36,151 bases of DNA. Origin: Desulfarculus sp. (GTDB taxonomy: Bacteria > Desulfobacterota > Desulfarculia > Desulfarculales > Desulfarculaceae). A program made the position numbers and the translations under genes. The DNA is taken from positions 104,644-140,794 of the forward strand of contig QZKP01000018.1 in NCBI GenBank assembly GCA_003605055.1, given 5' to 3'. Shown here one piece after another: positions 25,597 through 33,054 of this stretch; the stretch's first letter is position 1, and each line of letters starts with the position of its first letter. A model generated the notes under the pieces. The model worked only from the letters and a program-made list of their open reading frames with translations. It searched no databases and was not told the DNA's origin.

Positions 25597-26400
25597 TCAG
25601 GCCACTTCCGCCAGGGCGGCCAGCACCGCCTGGTTAAAGCCGGCCGGTCCGGGCAGGGGCTCGCGCCTGAGCCCCGCCAGCTCCAGGGGGGCGTGGCTGC
25701 CGTCGGGCCGGGCCACCAGCACCGGCCGGTTCACCGCCGCCAGCATGGAAAGATCATTGGGCGCATCGCCCAGGGCCAGGCTGACCAGGGCCGGGTCGCG
25801 TTTGGCGTAGAAGATGATCAGCAGGCGCACGGCCTTGCCTTTGTCGCCGCCGCCCAGCAGATGCCAGAAGCGGCCGCCGCGCACCGCCGGCAAGCCGGCC
25901 TCCTGGGCCGCGGCCGCGAACTCTTGGCTCCGGGCCTCGTCGGCCAAGAGCACCGGCTCGTTGAACTCACGCCTTCGGGCCAGGGTTGCCTGGGCTTTGG
26001 ACAGGCCGGTGAGGCGGGCCACCTCCGCGTCGCTCATCTGGCCAAAGCCCCGGGCGCCGAAGCGCTCCTGGAAACCGGCCAGGCGCCGCCGCACCTCGAC
26101 TACGGGCAGGCCGATGGGCAGCATGCGCCAGCCCTCCCCGGCCTCCTGCCAGCCGTCACCGCGGGCCAGGAGGCTGTCGGCGGGCGCGAAAACGCCGCCG
26201 CCGTTCTCGGCGATGAAGGGCGCGTTCAGACCCAGCTCGGCGTGCAGGGGAAGCAGCTCGGCCCGGGTCTTGGAGGAGCAGAGCACCAGGGGGATGCCGC
26301 GCCGCCGCAGCTCGGCCAGGGCCGGGCGGGCGGCTTCATAAGAGTAGGTGTGGTGCTCCAGCAGGGTGCCGTCCAGGTCGCTGAACACCACCAGGCCCAC
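25597..26400 (-). CDS. HAD-IIB hydrolase, mannosyl-3-phosphoglycerate phosphatase-like
   Basis: A 267-aa HAD superfamily phosphatase of subclass IIB. Motif I is FSDLDGTLLEHHTYSYE (catalytic Asp8 and Asp10), motif II is LVLCSSKTRAEL, the Lys of motif III is in GGGDKGKAVRLL, and motif IV is LGDAPNDLSML. The TYS-x-E and CSSKTR signatures and PFIAENGGGVF are those of mannosyl- or glucosyl-3-phosphoglycerate phosphatases (MpgP/YedP). No matching synthase is in the window. GTG 26400 is used; it follows the thiC stop by 2 nt and has only a weak ribosome site, which suggests coupling. The real substrate here could differ. Confidence 0.8.
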   Translation of the reverse strand: MGLVVFSDLDGTLLEHHTYSYEAARPALAELRRRGIPLVLCSSKTRAELLPLHAELGLNAPFIAENGGGVFAPADSLLARGDGWQEAGEGWRMLPIGLPVVEVRRRLAGFQERFGARGFGQMSDAEVARLTGLSKAQATLARRREFNEPVLLADEARSQEFAAAAQEAGLPAVRGGRFWHLLGGGDKGKAVRLLIIFYAKRDPALVSLALGDAPNDLSMLAAVNRPVLVARPDGSHAPLELAGLRREPLPGPAGFNQAVLAALAEVA

Positions 26401-26402
26401 GT

Positions 26403-27701
26403 CTAGTCGTCCCCGGAGAACAGGTACTCGTTGACCAGTTTCATGGCGCAGTAGCGGCCGCACATGGTGCAGACCTCTTCCTCGGCCGGCCGGCTGGCCG
26501 CGCGCATGGCCCGGGCCGTCTTGGGGTCCAGGCACAGGCTCAGCATGGCCTCCCAGTCCATGGCCTTGCGCGCCTGGGCCATGGCCCGGTCCCGGGCGAT
26601 GGCCTGGGGGGTGCCTCGGGCGATGTCGGCGGCATGGGCGGCGATGCGGGTGGTGATCACCCCCTCGTACACATCATCCGGGCCGGGCAGGGCAAGGTGC
26701 TCGGTGGGGGTTACATAGCACAGAAAATCCGCGCCAGCCCAGGCGGCCAGGGCCCCGCCGATGGCGCAGGCTACGTGGTCGTGCCCGGCGGCGATGTCCG
26801 TCACCAGGGGACCCAGCACGTAGAAGGGCGCGCCGTGACACAGCCGCTTCTGTATCTGCACGTTGGCCTGCACCTGGTCCAGAGGCACGTGCCCCGGGCC
26901 CTCGATCATCACCTGCACCCCAGCCCGCCAGGCCCGCTGGGTCAGCTCGCCCAGTGTGACCAGCTCGCTGATCTGGGCCCGGTCCGTGGCGTCGGCCAGG
27001 CAGCCAGGCCGCAGGCCGTCGCCCAGGGAGATGGTCACGTCGTGGGCCCGGCATATCTCCAGCAGGCGGTCGTACTGCTCGTAGAGCGGGTTCTCGGCCT
27101 GGTTGGCCACCATCCAGCAGGCCAGGAACGAGCCGCCCCGGCTGACGATGTCCGTGACGCGGCCCTCGCGGCGCAGGTGCTCGCAGGCGGCCCGGGTCAC
27201 GCCGCAGTGCACGGTCATGAAGTCCACGCCCTCGGCCGCCTGCTGCTCGATGACCGCGAATATCTCCTCGGCGCTCAGATCCACCACGCCCCGGTCCTGG
27301 GCCGCGGCGGCCACCGCCGCCTGGTAGATGGGCACCGTGCCCACCGGCACCGGGCAGTGGTCCAAGACCTGCCGCCGCAGGGCCACGAGGTCCCCGCCGG
27401 TGGACAGGTCCATGACCGCGTCCGCGCCGGCCTCCAGGGCCGCGGCCAGCTTGGCCCGCTCCTCGGCCGCATCGGCCCGGTCCGGGCTGGTGCCGATGTT
27501 GGCGTTTACCTTCACGGTCAGGCCCTGGCCCACGCCGCGGGGCTGGAGAATGGCGTGGGCCGGGTTGGCCGGGATGGCCACCCTACCTGCGGCCACCAGC
27601 TCCCGCAGCTCTTGGGGGTCCTTTTCCTCGGCCCGGGCCACCTGCTCCAGGGCCTGTGTGATCCGCCCCTCGCGGGCGGCCTCCAATTGGGTGCGGCTCA
27701 T
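26403..27701 (-). CDS. thiC: Phosphomethylpyrimidine synthase ThiC (short form)
   Basis: A 432-aa radical SAM enzyme that rearranges aminoimidazole ribotide into HMP phosphate for thiamine. Core motifs are VKVNANIGTSPD, ADAVMDLSTGGDL, VPVGTVPIYQA, FMTVHCGV, SRGGSFLACWM, ISLGDGLRPGC and IEGPGHVPLDQV. The cluster-binding cysteines are at the C-terminus, CTMCGRYC (411, 414, 418), a C-x2-C-x3-C spacing. It lacks the long N-terminal domain of E. coli-type ThiC. The paralogue BzaF (hydroxybenzimidazole synthase) is similar in size, but the TPP riboswitch and the overlap with thiD-thiN (ATGA) point to ThiC. Confidence 0.93.
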   Translation of the reverse strand: MSRTQLEAAREGRITQALEQVARAEEKDPQELRELVAAGRVAIPANPAHAILQPRGVGQGLTVKVNANIGTSPDRADAAEERAKLAAALEAGADAVMDLSTGGDLVALRRQVLDHCPVPVGTVPIYQAAVAAAAQDRGVVDLSAEEIFAVIEQQAAEGVDFMTVHCGVTRAACEHLRREGRVTDIVSRGGSFLACWMVANQAENPLYEQYDRLLEICRAHDVTISLGDGLRPGCLADATDRAQISELVTLGELTQRAWRAGVQVMIEGPGHVPLDQVQANVQIQKRLCHGAPFYVLGPLVTDIAAGHDHVACAIGGALAAWAGADFLCYVTPTEHLALPGPDDVYEGVITTRIAAHAADIARGTPQAIARDRAMAQARKAMDWEAMLSLCLDPKTARAMRAASRPAEEEVCTMCGRYCAMKLVNEYLFSGDD

Positions 27702-29047
27702 GACGTTTCTTCCTTGCCGGCCAGCCTGAGTAGCTTGGCCACGATCTCCTCCGGGTCGCGGGCCAGGAGCCGCATTACCGGCTCCTTGCCCATCTCGCCG
27801 CGGTCAAAGATCAGATCCGGCACCCGGCCCAACTGCTGGATCACCTGCCGGGTGCCCCACTCCAGGGTGGAGCCCTCGCGGGCCTTCACCGGGGCCGGTT
27901 CATCCGCGCGGGAGAACTCGCCCACGCTCCAGCCCAGCTCCCGGGCCCGGGCGATGAGTTTTTCATCAAAGCGCAGGGCCATGGCCGCGCGCTGGGTTGG
28001 GTCGTGGGCCATGGCCGCCAGCACGATCTTGGCCACGTGGCGACTGGCCCCCAGGCGCGGCGGGCCGGCCGCCTTGAGCCGGTCGCCGATGTGGGTGATG
28101 CGGCCGGCCACGGCGATGACCTCCTCGGCCGCGGCCGCCCCCGGCAGGCCAAAGCCAAGCTGTCCGCGCACCTCGGGGATGACGCCGGCCAGGCCCGGCA
28201 CGCACTCCAGGCGGTCCAGGGCCTGCTGCATCTGTTCCAGGCAGGGCCCCAGCTCCAGGCAAGGGGCCAGGTCGGCCAGGGCGTTGACCGGGCCGTGGCC
28301 CGACCCCAGGGCCAGGCCGCCGGCGATGGCCCGCCGCACCAGCAGCCGGGCCCGCTGCACGGCCGGCGCCAGGTCCCAACCCTGGGCCAGCAGGGTGGCG
28401 CAGGCCGAGGCCAGGGTGCAGCCGGTGCCGTGGGTGTGGGGGGTGTCCAGGCGCGGCGCCTGGAAAAAGTGCAGCTCATGGCCGTCAAAGAGCACGTCGC
28501 CGGGCTGGCCCGGCAGATGGCCGCCCTTGACCAGCACCGCGGTCGCGCCCAGGCCGGCCAGATCGCGGGCCGCCTCTTCCATCTCCGCCCGGTCCCGCAC
28601 CGGACGGCCCAGCAACTCGCCGGCCTCGTCCAGATTGGGGGTCAGCAGCGCGGCCCGGGGCAACAGGTGCCGGCGCACGGCCTCCACCGCCTCCCGGGCC
28701 AGCAGCCGGCCGCCGCCCTTGGCCTTCATCACCGGGTCCACCACCACCGGCGCCGAGACATTCTCCAGCAGCCCGGCCACCAGCTCCACCAGCTCCGCCG
28801 AGTGCAGCATGCCGGTTTTCACCGCGTCCTGGCCCATGTCCTCGCTCACGGCCTGGAACTGTTGGCGCACGCACTCCAGGGGCACCGGGTAAACGGCGCG
28901 CACCTCGCGGGTGTTCTGGGCGGTGAGGGCGGTGACCACGGTCATGGCGTGACCGCCCAGGGCGGCCACGGCCTTGAGGTCGGCCTGGAGGCCCGCCCCG
29001 CCGCCGGAGTCGGAGCCGGCTATGATCAATACCCGGGCCAAGGACAT
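27698..29047 (-). CDS. thiDN: HMP(-phosphate) kinase / thiamine-phosphate synthase fusion ThiD-ThiN
   Basis: A 449-aa two-domain protein. Residues ~1-258 are ThiD: IIAGSDSGGGAGLQADLK, VVVDPVMKAKGGGRLL, LTPNLDEAGELLG and HGTGCTLASA (ribokinase-type anion hole). It phosphorylates HMP and HMP-P. Residues ~275-445 are ThiN, a thiamine-phosphate synthase unrelated to ThiE: VPEVR-like IPEVRGQLGFGLP, VAGRITHIG, RLGASRHVAKIVLAAM, ALRFDEKL, GTRQVIQQLG and PDLIFDRGEMGKEP. The fusion couples pyrimidine activation to joining with the thiazole. ATG 29047 has a GAGGA ribosome site about 9 nt upstream. It is the first gene after the TPP riboswitch. Confidence 0.93.
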   Translation of the reverse strand: MSLARVLIIAGSDSGGGAGLQADLKAVAALGGHAMTVVTALTAQNTREVRAVYPVPLECVRQQFQAVSEDMGQDAVKTGMLHSAELVELVAGLLENVSAPVVVDPVMKAKGGGRLLAREAVEAVRRHLLPRAALLTPNLDEAGELLGRPVRDRAEMEEAARDLAGLGATAVLVKGGHLPGQPGDVLFDGHELHFFQAPRLDTPHTHGTGCTLASACATLLAQGWDLAPAVQRARLLVRRAIAGGLALGSGHGPVNALADLAPCLELGPCLEQMQQALDRLECVPGLAGVIPEVRGQLGFGLPGAAAAEEVIAVAGRITHIGDRLKAAGPPRLGASRHVAKIVLAAMAHDPTQRAAMALRFDEKLIARARELGWSVGEFSRADEPAPVKAREGSTLEWGTRQVIQQLGRVPDLIFDRGEMGKEPVMRLLARDPEEIVAKLLRLAGKEETS

Positions 29048-29066
29048 GGGTCTGATTCCTCACGCT

Positions 29067-29100
29067 AAAAACAATCAAGGCCGCGTGCTCGCGCGGCCCT
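29067..29100 (-). terminator. Intrinsic terminator of the TPP riboswitch
   Basis: On the minus strand a perfect GGCCGCG / CGCGGCC stem (29098-29092 with 29085-29079, extendable by a G-U and an A-U pair) closes the 6-nt loop CGAGCA. It is followed by TTGATTGTTTTT. It lies between the TPP aptamer and the thiD-thiN start, as in transcription-attenuating riboswitches. Confidence 0.82.
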
Positions 29101-29130
29101 GGCTGGCGGAAGTTGCCAAACACGACTGGC

Positions 29131-29227
29131 GAGCCGTTCCCTACGCCGGCATTAACCGGATCAGGTTCAAGGGGTCGCCCCGCTCAGGTGGCGGGTGGCT
29201 CTCAGCCTGAAAGGCACCCCCCGGCCC
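29131..29227 (-). ncRNA. TPP riboswitch aptamer (THI element)
   Basis: The minus strand carries the conserved THI-box blocks: GGGGTGCC, GGCTGAGAG (pyrimidine-binding arm), ACCTGATCCGGTTAATGCCG and GCGTAGGGAA (pyrophosphate-binding arm). P1 can form between GGGCCG (29227-29222) and CGGCTC (29136-29131), with one G-U pair. The 3' strand of P1 overlaps GCTCGC (29134-29129), which is complementary to GCGAGC (29092-29087) in the terminator loop and stem. That gives a possible anti-terminator. It should shut off thiDN-thiC and the genes behind them when TPP is abundant. Confidence 0.95.
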
Positions 29228-29235
29228 ATGCCCCA

Positions 29236-29264
29236 AAAGTAGCAACCACCCGGGATTACGTCAA
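29236..29264 (-). promoter_or_regulatory. Promoter of the riboswitch-thi-birA operon
   Basis: On the minus strand TTGACG (29264-29259) and TACTTT (29241-29236) are 17 bp apart. The predicted start, near 29229, falls just before the first P1 base of the aptamer (29227), which supports the call. Confidence 0.65.
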
Positions 29265-29303
29265 GTGCGGCCACGAGCCGCGCCGGTGTGGTGCTATCGC
29301 CGC

Positions 29304-29332
29304 TTGACCCCGGCCCGGACGGACCATATAGT
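29304..29332 (+). promoter_or_regulatory. Sigma70-like promoter of the mla operon
   Basis: TTGACC (29304-29309) and TATAGT (29327-29332) are separated by 17 bp, about 58 bp before the mlaE start codon. It is divergent from the riboswitch promoter. Confidence 0.75.
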
Positions 29333-29389
29333 GGATTCGGCAGAGACTACAGGGCCGGGGCCGCTGGGCTCCTGGCTGGAGATGCCTGG

Positions 29390-30157
29390 ATGCGCCTGTT
29401 TGAATTTCTGGGCCGCACCTTCCTGCGGATGCTGAACGAGGCCGGCGAGCTGTTGCTGATGCTGCTGCAGGCCCTGTTGTGGCTGCTGCGTCCTCCGTTC
29501 CGGGTTAAGGTGCTGTTCAAACAGATGGAGTTCGTGGGTGTCAAGTCCCTGAACGTGGTGCTCCTCACCGGCGCCTTCACCGGCGGCGTCTTCGCCCTGC
29601 AAAGCTACCACGGTTTCTCCCTGTTCGGGGCCGAGAGCCTGGTGGGCTCCACCGTGGCCCTGGCCCTGACCCGCGAACTGGGCCCGGTGCTCACCTCGCT
29701 CATGGTCACCGGGCGGGCGGGCAGCGCCATGGCCGCCGAACTGGGCACCATGCGGGTCACCGAGCAGATAGACGCCCTGTACGTCATGGCCGTCAACCCC
29801 ATCCAGTACCTGGTGCTGCCCCGGCTGCTGGCCGGGGTCGTGATGCTGCCGGTGCTGACCATCATCGCCGACTTCATCGGCATCGTGGGCGGTTACGTGG
29901 TGGGGGTGAGCCTTTTGGGCATCAACAGCGGCATCTTCATCGCCAAGATCATCGAATACATGGAGTTCTCCGACATCAGCATGGGCCTGATCAAGGCCTC
30001 CTTCTTCGGCTTGATCCTGTCCCTGGTGGGCTGCTACAAGGGCTTCTACACCACCGGCGGCGCCGAGGGAGTGGGACGCGCCACCACCGAGGCGGTGGTG
30101 CTGGGCAGCGTGCTGATCCTGGCCTTTGACTACGTGCTCACGGCGATCATGTTTTAA
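29390..30157 (+). CDS. mlaE: MlaE-type ABC transporter permease
   Basis: A 255-aa permease of the MlaE/Yrb family, the membrane part of MCE lipid importers or exporters at the inner membrane. It has an N-terminal amphipathic stretch, about five TM segments and the family signature ELGPVLTSLMVTGRAGSAMAAELGTM, followed by EQIDALYVMAVNP and YLVLPRLLAGV. ATG 29390 is chosen from the family N-terminus and a TGGAG upstream; an earlier ATG at 29288 lies before the predicted promoter's -10 box and is unlikely. It is followed by mlaF and an MCE gene in the same direction. No MlaC or MlaB gene is in the window. Confidence 0.92.
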   Translation: MRLFEFLGRTFLRMLNEAGELLLMLLQALLWLLRPPFRVKVLFKQMEFVGVKSLNVVLLTGAFTGGVFALQSYHGFSLFGAESLVGSTVALALTRELGPVLTSLMVTGRAGSAMAAELGTMRVTEQIDALYVMAVNPIQYLVLPRLLAGVVMLPVLTIIADFIGIVGGYVVGVSLLGINSGIFIAKIIEYMEFSDISMGLIKASFFGLILSLVGCYKGFYTTGGAEGVGRATTEAVVLGSVLILAFDYVLTAIMF

Positions 30158-30168
30158 GGTTGAGCGCC

Positions 30169-30927
30169 ATGGCCGACAACATCATTCAGATAGTGGACCT
30201 GCACAAGTCCTTCCGGAGCCAGCACGTGCTGCGGGGCTTGGACCTGGGGATTCCGCGGGGCCAGACCACGGTGATCATCGGCCGCTCGGGCGGCGGCAAG
30301 AGCGTGTTGCTCAAGCACATGATCGGTTTGATTAAACCGGACAAGGGCCAGGTGCTGCTGGACGGCCAGGACCTGGCGGCCATGCACGACCGCAAGCTGA
30401 ACCAAGTCCGGCGCCGCTTTGGCATGCTGTTCCAGAACGCGGCTCTGTTCGACTCCATGAACGTGCTGGACAACATAGCCTTCCCCCTGCGGGAGCACAG
30501 CAAGCTGCCCCCCGAGCGCGTAGCCCAGGTGGTGGCCGAGAAGCTGAGCCTGGTGGGCCTGCCCGGGGTGGAGGACAAGATGCCCGACGAGCTAAGCGGC
30601 GGCATGCGCAAGCGGGTGGGCCTGGCCCGGGCCATCGCCCTGGAGCCGGAGATCATCCTCTACGACGAACCCACCACCGGCCTGGACCCGATCATGACCG
30701 ACGCCATCAACCGCCTGATCATGAACACCCAGGCCAAGCTGGGGGTTACCTCGGTAGTGATCAGCCACGACATAGAAGGGGCGCTTAGGATCGCACACCA
30801 CATCGCCATGCTCTACCAGGGGCGCATCATCGCCCAAGGCACGCCGGAGGAGATCAAAGGCAGCGGCGACGAGGTGGTGCAGCAGTTCATCCACGGCCGG
30901 GCCGAGGGACCCATCGAGGTGATATAG
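30169..30927 (+). CDS. mlaF: MlaF-type ABC transporter ATP-binding protein
   Basis: A 252-aa ABC ATPase. Walker A is GRSGGGKS (residues 38-45), the Q-loop is MLFQNAALFDS, the signature is LSGGMRKRVGLARAI (from about residue 142) and Walker B is IILYDEPTTGLDP, with a switch His in VISHDIEGA. The KRVGLARA form is typical for MlaF/Ttg2A. ATG 30169 is used, with AAGG about 9 nt upstream; TTG 30160 is too close to that site. It energises MlaE for phospholipid movement between the membranes. The gap to mlaE is 11 nt. Confidence 0.94.
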   Translation: MADNIIQIVDLHKSFRSQHVLRGLDLGIPRGQTTVIIGRSGGGKSVLLKHMIGLIKPDKGQVLLDGQDLAAMHDRKLNQVRRRFGMLFQNAALFDSMNVLDNIAFPLREHSKLPPERVAQVVAEKLSLVGLPGVEDKMPDELSGGMRKRVGLARAIALEPEIILYDEPTTGLDPIMTDAINRLIMNTQAKLGVTSVVISHDIEGALRIAHHIAMLYQGRIIAQGTPEEIKGSGDEVVQQFIHGRAEGPIEVI

Positions 30928-30991
30928 ATTTTTCCCTGCAGGGCCGGGTGAGTTATACTAAGAAAACCCGCGAGCACACAGCGGAGGCAGC

Positions 30992-32497
30992 ATGGCGGGA
31001 GTTTCCACAGAGGCCAAGGTAGGCATCTTCGTATTGATGGGCATCGCCATCCTGGCCTATATGACCATCCGCCTGGGCAAGTTCGAGCTGGGCGGCCCCG
31101 AGGGCTATCAGACCTGGGCCGTGTTCGACCAGGCCACCGGCCTGAAGAAGAACGCGCCGGTGGAGATGGCCGGCATCCAGATCGGCCAGGTGAGCGACAT
31201 CCTGCTGGACAACGGCAAGGCCCGGGTGGTGATGCGCGTCAGCCAGAAGGTGCCCCTGGCCGCCGACGCCACCGCCTACATCCGCACCCGCGGCGTGCTG
31301 GGCGACAAGTACGTGGCCGTCGAGCCGGGCAGCCCCGGCGCCCCGAAGATCAAGGACGGAGAACGGCTGGCCAACGCCAAGGTGCCCACGGACCTGGACC
31401 AGGTCATGGCCCGCATCGGCGAGGTGGCCGACAACATCAAGGACATCACCGCCGCCCTGAAGGTGAGCATCGGCTCCCCGGAGAGCACCCAGAACATCCG
31501 CGAGTCCCTGGCCAACCTGCGCCAGCTCACCGCCGCCTTGAACAAGGCGGTGACCGGCAACGAGGACCGGCTCAACCGCATCATGGCCAACGTGGACCGC
31601 TTCACCGGCGACCTGAGCCAGCTCAGCGGCGAGAACAAAAAGGCCCTGACCGAAACCATCAGCAACTTCCGCCTGGCCAGCGCCCAGATGCAGACCACGG
31701 TGGCGGCCCTGGACTCGGTGGTGCAGAAGGTGGACAAGGGCCAGGGCAGCATCGGGGCCCTGGTCAACGAGCGCAAGACCGTGGATGACCTCAATGCGGT
31801 GTTGGCCTCGCTGCGGGACGTGGCCCAGAAGATCGAGCAGGGCAAGGGCACCATCGGCAAACTGGTCAACGACGACACCACGGTGACCAAGATCGACGAG
31901 GCTTTGACCTCCATTAATGACTACCTGGCCCGGGCCGACGCCTGGAAGGTGTACGTAACCTACCGCGGCGACTATATGTTCAAGCAAGCGTCCTTGCGAA
32001 GCGAGCTGAACGTGCGCCTGCAGCCCCGGGCCGACCGCTTCTTCCTGGTGGGGGTGGTAGACGACCCCCGCGGCCGCCGCTCGGAGTCGGACCAGACCCA
32101 GACCATCACCCGGGGCGGCGTCACCACCGTGGAGCACCGCAACACGGTCACCTACAACCGCGACGACATCACTTGGAACCTCCAGTTCGGCAAGCGCTTT
32201 TACGACCTGACCCTGCGGGCGGGCATCTTCTCCTCCACCGGCGGCCTGGCCGCGGACTACTACCTGTTCAACGATGCCCTCAAGCTAACCATGGAGGCCT
32301 ACCGCTTCCGCACCGACGCCCGGCCCAACCTGCGCTTTGCGGCCGACTACTCCTTCTGGCGCTACTTCTTCGTCACCGCCGGCGTGGACGACATCCTGAG
32401 CCAGGACGGCGACACCACATTCTTCCTGGGCGGGGGCATCCTGTTCAGCGACGACGACCTCAAGTTCCTGCTGACCAAGGCGCCCGTATCGCCCTAA
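30992..32497 (+). CDS. mlaD: MCE (MlaD-like) protein with C-terminal beta-strand-rich domain
   Basis: A 501-aa MCE protein. It has one TM near the N-terminus (VGIFVLMGIAILAYMTI, about 10-26), a single MCE domain at ~36-115 (YQTWAVFDQATGLKKNAPVEMAGIQIGQV...YIRTRGVLGDKYVAVEPG), then a long helical coiled region at ~130-315 with two similar GxIGxLVN motifs (GSIGALVNE, GTIGKLVND). From ~317 to the end it has about eight to ten short amphipathic beta strands rich in Tyr, Phe and Arg, for example ITWNLQFGKRFYDLTLRAGIF and LKLTMEAYRFR, resembling an outer-membrane barrel. That domain is absent from E. coli MlaD (183 aa). GGAGG lies 4 nt before ATG. It likely spans the periplasm to carry lipids; the barrel is inferred. 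Confidence 0.9.
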   Translation: MAGVSTEAKVGIFVLMGIAILAYMTIRLGKFELGGPEGYQTWAVFDQATGLKKNAPVEMAGIQIGQVSDILLDNGKARVVMRVSQKVPLAADATAYIRTRGVLGDKYVAVEPGSPGAPKIKDGERLANAKVPTDLDQVMARIGEVADNIKDITAALKVSIGSPESTQNIRESLANLRQLTAALNKAVTGNEDRLNRIMANVDRFTGDLSQLSGENKKALTETISNFRLASAQMQTTVAALDSVVQKVDKGQGSIGALVNERKTVDDLNAVLASLRDVAQKIEQGKGTIGKLVNDDTTVTKIDEALTSINDYLARADAWKVYVTYRGDYMFKQASLRSELNVRLQPRADRFFLVGVVDDPRGRRSESDQTQTITRGGVTTVEHRNTVTYNRDDITWNLQFGKRFYDLTLRAGIFSSTGGLAADYYLFNDALKLTMEAYRFRTDARPNLRFAADYSFWRYFFVTAGVDDILSQDGDTTFFLGGGILFSDDDLKFLLTKAPVSP

Positions 32498-32510
32498 GGG
32501 GGCACAGGCC

Positions 32511-32972
32511 ATGCAATTCAATGTAATCGTGGTGGCCACTGATTTCTCCCCCGGGGCCGACGCGGCCTTTGCCCAGGGCCTGAGCCTGGCCCAGCAGCAC
32601 CAAGCCCGGCTGCTGGTGGTGCACGTGATGCCGCCTCTGGTCAACCCCAGCCCCCTGCTGGATGAAATGGCCGTGACCCAGACCACCCTGGCCCTGCGCG
32701 ACGGCCTGCGCCGCTCCTGCCAAGAGGAGCTGCAGAGCCGCTACCTGGACCGGGCCCAAGGGGTGCAGGCCGAGATACTCTTTCTGGAGGGGGACCCTAC
32801 CCGCGAGCTGGTGCGGCTGCTAAAGGAGCGCGGGGCCGACTTGGCGGTGATCGGCTCCACCGGCGTCAGCGGCCTGGCCGAGACCGTCTTCGGCTCCGTG
32901 GCCCAGAAGCTGGTGCGGCGCGCCCCCTGTTCGGTGCTGGTGGCCCGTCCGCCGGCCCAGCCGCCGGCCTGA
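32511..32972 (+). CDS. Universal stress protein, UspA family
   Basis: A 153-aa single-domain Usp. It begins VIVVATDFSPGADAAFAQGL and ends with the ATP-binding signature GSTGVSGLAETVFGSVAQKLVRRAPCSVLV, which matches G-x2-G-x9-G-[ST], so it is probably a nucleotide-binding dimer in the cytoplasm. An AGGGGG ribosome site precedes the ATG, 13 nt after the MCE gene. Co-transcription with the mla genes is likely, though a functional link is not established. The exact stress it serves cannot be read from the sequence. Confidence 0.93.
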   Translation: MQFNVIVVATDFSPGADAAFAQGLSLAQQHQARLLVVHVMPPLVNPSPLLDEMAVTQTTLALRDGLRRSCQEELQSRYLDRAQGVQAEILFLEGDPTRELVRLLKERGADLAVIGSTGVSGLAETVFGSVAQKLVRRAPCSVLVARPPAQPPA

Positions 32973-32981
32973 GAAGCTCCC

Positions 32982-33004
32982 GGCCCTGCGTCCGGCCCAG
33001 GGCC
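32982..33004 (+). terminator. GC-rich hairpin after the usp gene, weak terminator candidate
   Basis: GGCCCTG (32982-32988) and CAGGGCC (32998-33004) form a 7-bp perfect stem with a 9-nt loop shortly after the usp stop. There is no T-tract behind it, so it may act only as an RNA-stabilising stem. Confidence 0.35.
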
Positions 33005-33054
33005 CTCGCTGCGGCCAAACCCGGCAAAATGAGTTATATTATTGCTGAGTCACA

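Noticed and set aside
30934..30943. Perfect 10-bp palindrome CCCTGCAGGG between mlaF and mlaD
   Set aside because: Too short to separate from chance; no second copy noted as an operator.
30951..30960. Shared AGTTATA-type boxes before mlaD (about 30951) and xdhC (about 33032) as a common regulatory element
   Set aside because: The match is about 7 bp and resembles a generic -10 box; neither has a convincing -35 at the right distance.
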